Origin: Mactra quadrangularis
Taxonomy: Eukaryota > Mollusca > Bivalvia > Venerida > Mactridae
Direction: 5' to 3'
Assembly: GCA_025267735.1 (NCBI GenBank)
Contig: CM046311.1
Coordinates: 29,617,399-29,681,398 of the forward strand
DNA: 64,000 bases
Both the position numbers and the translations under genes were made by a program. The notes under the pieces are model-generated. The model was not told where the DNA came from. It searched no databases and worked only from the letters and a program-made list of their open reading frames with translations. Below, one piece after another: positions 56,691-64,000 of this stretch (position 1 is the first letter of the stretch; the number at the start of each line of letters is the position of its first letter).

Positions 56691-57330
56691 CATTTTGATA
56701 CTTCCTTATATGGAATGACCAGATTTTGCCAGCGCACCTCTCTTGGTATTGGCGAACTAAATTTGCATATTATGCAAATTAATGAAGGATGACATGTTGG
56801 CATCACTAAGTTTCTTAATAAGCTTTGTTCAATGATAAATAAACTGAATCACAATTATCCAAGCATCAACAGTATGATAGAAAATGGCATAAATATACGT
56901 GACACCATGCAATATAACAAATAGTGCAAATCCTTTCACTTATAATGAAATTTGAATAACATTTGGGTAACATAAAGTCATAATTTACTGGTTTAATAAT
57001 ATCATTTGATATATTTGTGTCTTAAACGTACAAAATAACATAACATAACCAAATGTTACTCAAAATATGCAAGCAAAAACAAAGGTCTTTTTAATGTATA
57101 GATAACCCGAATATTGTATTCAGTAAAATACCTAATTTGCATAAATTTGCATATTTAAATGATCTGATCAAGCTGAAATTAGTACCATAATATGATAGAT
57201 AGACCATGAAAACATGGGTATAGAGGCTTATTTTAAATTTCTATCCAAGTTGGTTATTGTGTTATTAGGGAAAAACATAATTTCGATAATGGCGGACTTA
57301 ATTTGCATATTGTGCAAATTGTTCAAGCAA
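56690..57330. repeat. Repeat units with inverted octamer motifs
   Basis: AATTTGCATATTATGCAAAT (56,762) and AATTTGCATATTGTGCAAAT (57,301) are near-perfect palindromes holding two head-to-head ATTTGCAT octamers. Each follows a GGCG(G)ACT(T/A)A box. AATTTGCATAAATTTGCATA at 57,133 is a direct-repeat variant. The octamer is the classical POU-domain target; a role here is inference. Confidence 0.6.
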
Positions 57331-57732
57331 TATTTAATTAGAAAAAAAATTAAGAACATGCAATAAATGACGTTTGAAACTTATACCTCGGAAAATGGTA
57401 AACATGCGACGTAATCACTTGTTTTGATGATCAGTGCTTCCAGCATCCGATAGTTTTCAAAACATTTACAAAATCTTATAGTCGAAGCATATCATAATTT
57501 AGAACCAAACTTATTTGTTCGAAACATGACAAATAAGCGCGCAATGCGTTTTTAAATTTATAGACGATTTCTTAGAAATTAGTGACGTCATCGGTTTTTG
57601 GCCAATAGCATCTTTCAGCCTTAAAATTTGAAAAATCACCTGGCAGATTCGTAAAGAGCACAATGTTTTCTATAAAAAAAAATCAAAATATTGCTGATAT
57701 ACCTATGAGTACAGCGAACCACCTTTTTTAGC

Positions 57733-58800
57733 CTTGGGCCGACATACTAAATACTCATGTTGATAAGAATAATCTTCTTCCAAAAAATCAGTCTGCATGT
57801 GAGTCAGTGTTCGATAGATTAGTTAATGACCTACTGTGTGGTATGAAGAAATTATAAGTAACTGCATTAATAGCTATTGATCTGAATGCTGCATTTGCCA
57901 CTGTTGGCCATGACATCTTATTGTAAGTTCTTAATAATCAATATGGACTACAGAATAGTACAATTCGCTGGATTGACTCATTTCTTCGCCCACGGGCATG
58001 TCGAGTCAACGTCAATACAAGTTCATCATCTGTACGTCCATTAGATTGCAGTGTTCCACAAGGTAGTTGTTTGGGTCCGTGGCTATATTTTACTTACGCA
58101 GGGGCCTTATTTGATGTCATTCCATCTGATATATCAGTGCACGGTTTTGCTGAAGACCACACTGCTAATAAAATATTATGTCCTAATAATCAGAATGTAG
58201 AAGCGAATGCCATTTCTGATCTTGAAGATTGTGCTCTAACAATAAATTCCTAGATGAATGAAAATAGATTAGAAATGAGCAACTCAAAGACGGAGTTAGG
58301 GACCTTTCTTAATGAAAACTTAAGCTTTAAAGATCACATCAAAACAAATAGTAGAACTGCCATATTCAACTATTTACGTATCAAAAGTATTAGAAAATAT
58401 TTGGACAAAAGAAGCAACAGAAACACTAGTCCTATATTTGGTCATGTCCCACATTGATTACTGTAATCTAATCTTGTATGGAATCTCAAAATGTGATCTT
58501 AACAAATTTCATCGAATTCAAAGCATATGTGCGAAACTAGTATTAAGGCTAAACAAATCAGACACTGCATACCCAAAAGCCTAAACAAAGCAGATATGGT
58601 CTTAGATCAGCAAAATCCAAAGACCTGATTTTTGGTACCGATAAAAAAGAAAAAAACATTCAGTGACAGAAGCTTTAGTACAGTTGGTCCCATGCTGTGG
58701 AATAAGCTACCAGATGATATCAAATTATCATCTACTTTGGATGTATTCACAAAACGATTGAAAACTCATTATTTCTCTTTCTACGTTCTATTCTAAAACT
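57733..58800 (+). pseudogene. CR1-like LINE reverse transcriptase remnant
   Basis: Translation in shifting frames gives NLLPKNQSACESVFDRLVND, motif A AIDLNAAFATVGHDILL (the CR1 consensus has DLSAAFDTVDHDILL), motif B DCSVPQGSCLGPWLYFTYAG, motif C GFAEDHTAN (FADD changed to FAED), then LGTFLNENLSFKDHIK, NYLRIKSIRKYL, HIDYCNLILYGISKCDLNKF and a WNKLPDDIK-like box in another frame. A segment between SNSKTE and LGTFL is deleted, and there are stops after TINS and elsewhere. The element is 5'-truncated and dead. Confidence 0.8.
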
Positions 58801-59539
58801 GACATGGCTTTTTAATGCCACACTTTACAATTACGGTAAACATACATGTACTAACTGATTGAGTCAGTGCATTATGACGTGGGATGAGGATTGCCTCGCT
58901 CTCAGTCATTTTATACCTTGTTTCATATGACGGCAATGACAACGTAAATAAATAGTTTCGATACCTTTAGGGACATGTCCGGTTAACAGTAGCATCATTG
59001 TATACTGTTCAGGACACCAATTTTCAATATAAAATTAATAGAAATAAATAAGAAATTAGTGAAATAAATAAGAAATTAGTGATGAAAATGTAAAATTAAG
59101 TCGAATCATGATCTGTGAAGGATGTAAGTAATGAAATATAAAAGCTCAATAGAAAGAATAAAAAATAAATAAACTAACACACTATATAACATTATGTTTG
59201 ATATTTTTTTTTTATTTTGTGTGTTATTGTATATACATTATGTTTTTATGGTGGAGGGTTTTTACTAACATGCATTTACATTTTTTTAACATTTTTGTAC
59301 AACGCCATTGAATATGTAATATAGAAATAGGCGCTTAATCAAATGAAAAAGTTTTTTTAAAGGTTTTTAAGTGGAAACTGACAATTCCCTTGTTAAGAAA
59401 GAATGATTAACATATCTAGTTATAGTACGGCCAACAACAAGGATGACCTTGCACGAAATGATGTAGAAAATGTTATTCAATTTATTGGTAGACATGGTCT
59501 TCCTAGTTCCAAATCCAATTGATGCCACTTTGTCATCAT
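58801..59539. other. LINE 3' flank and AT-rich sequence
   Basis: The probable 3' untranslated end of the CR1-like remnant is followed by a duplicated GAAATAAATAAGAAATTAGT near 59,040-59,080 and T-rich tracts. No gene is supported. Confidence 0.4.
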
Positions 59540-60100
59540 TGGGCAACTCCATGAATCCAAGCTGGCGACCAAGATGGCGGCTAGAATCTAAATTAAACTT
59601 GCAAAACGTATTTTTACATATTATGTTCTTAAAATGAAGGACAAAAATGATTTCAACATTTGTAGATCCAGTTTGTTAAATTTTGTTATTCATATACAAA
59701 TCTTTAAATTCAAAATGGCGGTCAAAATGGCGTCAAAATTGCGGACAAAGGCTTTTAGCCCAGTATATAAAGAACAAACTTGAAGGAAGAGACTGAGTGG
59801 TGTAGAAATTTATTTACTTATAGAATAGTTCATGTTATTTTATTAAAGAAACCGATTAATTTCACTAAGTTAAAAGTTATTATAAACAATTATTAATCCA
59901 AAATGGCGGCTAAAATGGCGGATATGATTAATAGTTTAGTATATAATATGCATATATGGACGGTAACAAACACGTGTGGGTTTAAGTTTCAAAGGTTTTT
60001 TTGTTTTGTTTTTTATCTTTTACTCTCCAGTTTGTAAAACTACCCATCTGATCATCCATTAGCAACTCGAAATTCAAGGTGGAGACCAAGATTACGGTTA
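59540..60100 (+). repeat. Tandem repeat units with AAAATGGCGG boxes
   Basis: Units of roughly 150-190 bp start with CCAAGATGGCGGCTAG, TTCAAAATGGCGGTCAAAAT and ATCCAAAATGGCGGCTAAAA boxes (about 59,568, 59,712 and 59,899), plus a diverged one near 60,075. AAxATGGCGG(C) is the core recognised by YY1/Pho-type zinc-finger proteins; binding is not shown. Related units lie in opposite orientation at 63.48-63.87 kb. Confidence 0.65.
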
Positions 60101-60559
60101 CGAAGCAAATTCAACCAATTCAAAGAATTCAATTTTTTTCGGCGTAGCTGTCTAAGCTGGATTTTGACCTACATTTCTGTATAATGACGTCTGTCTGGGG
60201 ATTTCGGAAATCCGCCGTTCTATTGGATGATTTTATAAGCACTGAAAATGACGTACGGGGGAAACAGAGAAAATCCCCTCTTCGATTGGATGGCCCTGAC
60301 ACGCGCGAAAAAATAAAGGCCACACTATTGTAATGCAGTGTTTTACGAAATTTTGCTTCGTTCGTAGATTATTTTTTTTGGCTAGACTTCTATTGCTTTC
60401 CAAAGTGTTTTTTTATATTGTAACAATAAAAAGTTACGTGTCAAACACAATATTTTATGTGTAAAATGAATTACGTCTCCAGATGTGAACCGGTTTCTAG
60501 TAAAAAGTCTGACATATTACCCAATAATTATTAAGTTAGCCTCACTACGTCCAGTTTCC

Positions 60560-61090
60560 GGGGTTTACACTTTGAGAGTCACAGCTCCACATATATTTAT
60601 TAATCCGCAGAGTTATTGATACGTAACTTTTAAGAATAAATTCATAATTTTTGTTTTGTAGCATTAATGAATAGGTTTTCACAATGCAATTCTCAAAAAT
60701 CTTCTTGTCTGAAACTACAAGGCCTAGAGCTTTCATATTTGGTATATAACATCATCTAGAGGTCCTCCATCACAGTTGTTCAAATTATGCCCCTGGGTCA
60801 AAATTGACCCCACCCCATGAATCACAATATTACATTGAATTATATAAGGAAAAGTTCAAACAACATCTTCTCTTGAACCGCTTATGATAATTTGCCCAAA
60901 CTCAACAGGAATGGTCCGTGGGTGGTTCCCTACCAAAATTGTTCAAATAGGTCTGATTGGTTGGATAAGTAGGTCACTGGGTCAAAAAATAGGTTTTAGC
61001 ATTAGTGGTCCTCTGTAAATGGCTCTTCTGTGACCTTTGACCTTTTCCTCAGGTGAGCACCCAGGGCCCTTTGGGCCCTCTTGTTTTTAA
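60560..61090. repeat. Bivalve-type dispersed repeat ending CAGGGCCCTTTGGGCCCTCT
   Basis: It contains GAAACTACAAGGCCTAGAGC, TTTCATATTTGGTATATAAC, ATTATGCCCCTGGGTCAAAA, TGACCTTTGACCTTTTCCTC and AGGTGAGCACCCAGGGCCCT, then TTGGGCCCTCTTGTTT. I associate this module order with bivalve genomes. It is non-coding. Confidence 0.65.
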
Positions 61091-62337
61091 ATCGACGCCG
61101 TTTGTCTTTTTTAAAGACATTTCTTGTTAGCAATAATGTATTGTAGATAATGAAGTGTTTTCATAATGATATAGTTATTTGGTTGAAGGCAGTATATAAA
61201 ATGACTGTATTCATCCTAATAACAGGCAATTATGAACAAAAAATTCACTACCATCGCAGATACGGTCCCTATCAAAACATTCAGATTGTACGAACATTCA
61301 AAATGGCAGCATTTTATGTTGAAGAAAAAAACTGCCTTTATGAGAAAACTCGGCCATAATGATATTCGGATCCAATCAACATGCACGAATCTCAAATAAG
61401 CCGAGGTATTTTTTTTTTCATGATGGCCGAGTATTTGGTAATAATGCCGTTGTTAACGCCTTAAAATTGGCCCTGAACTTAAAGTCCAATATCATACAAT
61501 TAACTAATAATGTTACTTATTTACTGGATTTAATGAAATGAAAATTTGATAAATAATTGGAATGGACAAACTAATTAAATATCCAAAATGTATGCCATCT
61601 AAATAAAGAAAAACGGGAAAATAAAAAAGGATTGATATACATTTTACAAGAAAATTTATTATAGGACCTTTATGACGGGCTATCATTTTGTTTAAGAGTG
61701 CAATATGAGTGTGGATATTTGAAAAGCGTATAATCCTTTTAGTTGAAAATTTTTGATGAAGTAAAAATAAACTGAAACATGTGAATTTGCAAAACAAGCA
61801 TGTCTTATTTAAAAAAGCGGGAAAAACTAATTGATTGAGCTCTATTATAATCATTACACAAACGATAATACAGTCTGACTTGACTAATCAAGACTAAATT
61901 AGAATCAAAATTATGCTTTAGTCTCATATTACATAACGATAGCACAATTTCTCTGGTCCTTTTGTATGTTGATAACAATTAATATGTTTAAATGATAACA
62001 CAAATTACTATTTACAGAGTATTTTTCACTCAACACCCTAAGCATATCACATGCAATGGTTAACATAACAAATTAATGATTATTATCTTTAGAAGGTATC
62101 CAAGTGGGTAATAACTTTTGGCCAAAAGATAGCATAACTTTCTTCACTTTTAATGTATGATAGGTGAACCAGCTTTAGAAGCATCTTTTATATCCATGCT
62201 AGCAATGTACTATCTTTACATTGTCAATAACTGACTGACTTGTAACATTACTTTTGAATGAGTGTTAGTTGAACCCATTGTTATGGTGTCACTCTTACAG
62301 ATAGATATCTAAAATGAGTATCAGCAAACCAATGTCA
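61091..62337. other. AT-rich stretch with no supported feature
   Basis: The short frames (61,150-61,541 plus; 61,513-61,854 minus) lack motifs and are AT-driven. Confidence 0.5.
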
Positions 62338-62611
62338 TCAGATATTTTTGGTGCTCAGCAAATTGCAGCGACAGTGATCATTTGCTGTACAATTTTGTTG
62401 TCCGTGCTTCTCGCACCAAGTCTTTAGGTTAATGCGATTAAACATATTTGTAATTTTACCGAAAAGATGGAGAATCGCCATATCTTGCCATGTATCGTCT
62501 ATAATGTTTGGAGTGGAACATATTTGAATATAACGTACGAGATTGACAAATTGTCTCAGCGTACCATCATTCTTTGGGAAGATTTTACAGTTGATAGTGA
62601 ATATACTCCAA
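62338..62611 (-). CDS. Possible 3'-terminal exon or decayed coding fragment of unknown family
   Basis: The minus-strand frame after a possible acceptor (AACTAAACACAG) runs SIFTINCKIFPKNDGTLRQF ... DDTWQDMAILHLFGKI ... WCEKHGQQNCTANDHCRCNL and stops at TGA (62,338). Its composition is more protein-like than the surrounding AT-rich frames, with six Cys and a His/Cys-rich end (CEKHGQQNC...DHCRC). No family is recognised and no partner exon was found. It could be a remnant of a mobile-element protein. Confidence 0.25.
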
Positions 62612-62649
62612 CTGTGTTTAGTTATCAGGCCTGTTTTAACTTTTGACAC

Positions 62650-63479
62650 TGATGCATCAGATTTGTTATGTGTTCTTTCAAGATAGTTAGACTTAAATGA
62701 AACAAGACATTTCTAGTTTTTCTACTTGGCAATGCTTTGTAATTTGTGAATCCCTTAAAACCACCATCTTGCACAGGGTAACACTATTTGCTAAATCATG
62801 AGCTGGACACTGGGTTCAAATAGCAGTATATACGCTTATAGAATTGGCATCTAATGGTAGTTAAATGCAAATTAAACTACAAATTTTTGATGCAAATTTG
62901 CTTTAGATATTTCTCCTTTTTGATCAATGGATAGAGTCGTTTACAATGAAATAAATAACACTCATGATACAGTTGTGATATCTGATGTCAAGATCGAACT
63001 TGATATCCTATTGCAATTTCTCTTATTAACTATCAAAATGTGTTACAATGACAACATAATTTCTATCAATTGCTTTTGCATTAATATACTCTTAGAATAC
63101 CTTGAAAGATAATAAAATATGCACACAATATTTTCAATATCATTCATCTTTTTCTTTGTTTATAACCTTTATAAATCTTTTTAGTACATATTGGTTATTG
63201 AAGTGACAAACATATATGGAAAAGTGGTCGTTATTCTAAGGATATCAAAATATCGTATTCCAACCTATGTTGTTCAATGAATTAAATATTATCAGAATAG
63301 TGTCTCTAAATTGCCATCTTAGAAACAATTTGCTTCTAGAGTCAACTGACAAGCTATAGTATCAACGATTTAATATTCGCAAGACCAAGAGACATAAAAG
63401 ACCTTAACATATTGCTGTATACCCATTAGTGTGGAGTTATGTCTATTTATATGACTTGAAATTAACTGTCCAGCTCTTA
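62650..63479. other. AT-rich stretch with no supported feature
   Basis: ATGCAAAT-type octamers occur at about 62,863 and 62,889, but no organised unit is clear. The small plus-strand frame at 62,927-63,112 is not supported. Confidence 0.4.
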
Positions 63480-63870
63480 TAATTCATTTTGACCATCATC
63501 TTGGATTCTTGAAGTTATCAAAGAATACCAGCATGACATCAATTGGTTACATAAACAAAAGTGGATTAACTACAAACAAGAATGCATAGAAATCAATTTG
63601 TATACCTCAGTCTATTACTTTGCTCATTGTGGTTGATATATACCCAACAGCTAGCTATTTACGCCATTCTAGCCGCCATTTTGGATTTGGGGAATTGTCA
63701 AATGATGCCAGTGTAGCATCAACCAGTTTTATAAACTAAACTAAACAGTAATTATTACAAAAATACATTAAACATTTTTTGATATGACTCAGAGTACGAT
63801 TCTACTCATTGTGTTTCATATTCCCGACGAACGTAGCATTTATCCGCCATTTTGTCCGCCATCTTGGATT
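63480..63870 (-). repeat. Inverted units of the ATGGCGG repeat
   Basis: ACCATCATCTTGGATTC (63,490), TAGCCGCCATTTTGGATTTG (63,670) and TCCGCCATTTTGTCCGCCAT plus CTTGGATTGG (63,842) recur about 175-185 bp apart, in the orientation opposite to the units at 59.54-60.10 kb. Shared flanks include a (C/T)TCAGTC(T/C) box and a TATATA(C/T) box. The array may continue past the end of the window. Confidence 0.6.
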
Positions 63871-64000
63871 GGAAAATAAATGAAGGGTTTCAAAATTGCA
63901 TGAAATAAAATTGCAGTAAATTTTAGACTAATTTTAGCTCTTTTAATTATCAGACTTTGATAAAGATGGACATATTATACATAAATCAGCTCTTATCCGC

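Overview
This is an AT-rich, gene-poor piece of an animal nuclear genome, most likely from a bivalve mollusc. Four things point that way: short exons with GT-AG introns; an exon from a bivalve-type IFI44-like GTPase; tRNA-derived SINEs and RNase H-bearing non-LTR elements whose tails read like (CG)CCGTTAAACCC-AACAAACAAA; and repeat modules I associate with bivalve genomes (GACCTTGACCTTTGACC, CAGGGCCCTTTGGGCCCTCT, GATACCCCCGC...GCGGGGGTAT). The species assignment is inference. There are no operons, CRISPR arrays or other prokaryotic features.

Genes. (1) A complete four-exon minus-strand gene at 47,386-53,790 encodes 265 residues: a short acidic N-terminus, twelve uninterrupted coiled-coil heptads, and a conserved alpha/beta-looking C-terminal domain of unknown function. 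(2) A paralogue at 3,926-7,422 (minus) keeps the last two exons with the same intron phase and the same length of last exon, but its coiled-coil and first exons were not found. (3) At 36,061-36,350 (plus) lies the last exon of an interferon-induced-44-like GTPase; its upstream exons were not found. Two further candidate exons (8,823-8,889 and 62,338-62,611) are weak.

Mobile DNA dominates, and much of it is foldback or hairpin type with readable target-site duplications (TSDs). Examples are 2,710-3,828 (imperfect 8-bp TSD), 10,229-12,507 (8-bp TSD; arms are a 42-bp minisatellite), 15,856-18,247 (9-bp TSD), 19,944-27,870 (about 7.9 kb; arms made of CAGTA arrays and about 400-bp tandem units), 41,725-42,941 (8-bp TSD) and 43,159-43,893 (TTAA). 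Smaller MITEs lie at 28.5, 30.0, 30.5 and 32.0 kb, and a solo LTR at 5,605-6,174.

The 32-39 kb block is strongly nested. A 5'-truncated RNase H LINE (32,263-35,427) sits upstream of the IFI44-like exon and is itself split by a hairpin-ended DNA element. A second copy of that element, in opposite orientation, sits 44 bp after the IFI44-like stop codon. That copy is split in turn by a 2.4-kb element with terminal inverted repeats and ten interspersed copies of a palindromic 14-mer, GTAACGTATGTTAC.

From 54 to 64 kb there is a hairpin-element fragment, a decayed CR1-like LINE, octamer/ATGGCGG repeat units in both orientations and a bivalve-type repeat. The best candidates for something undescribed are the 7.9-kb foldback element, the 2.4-kb element with the dispersed palindrome array, and the coiled-coil gene family.
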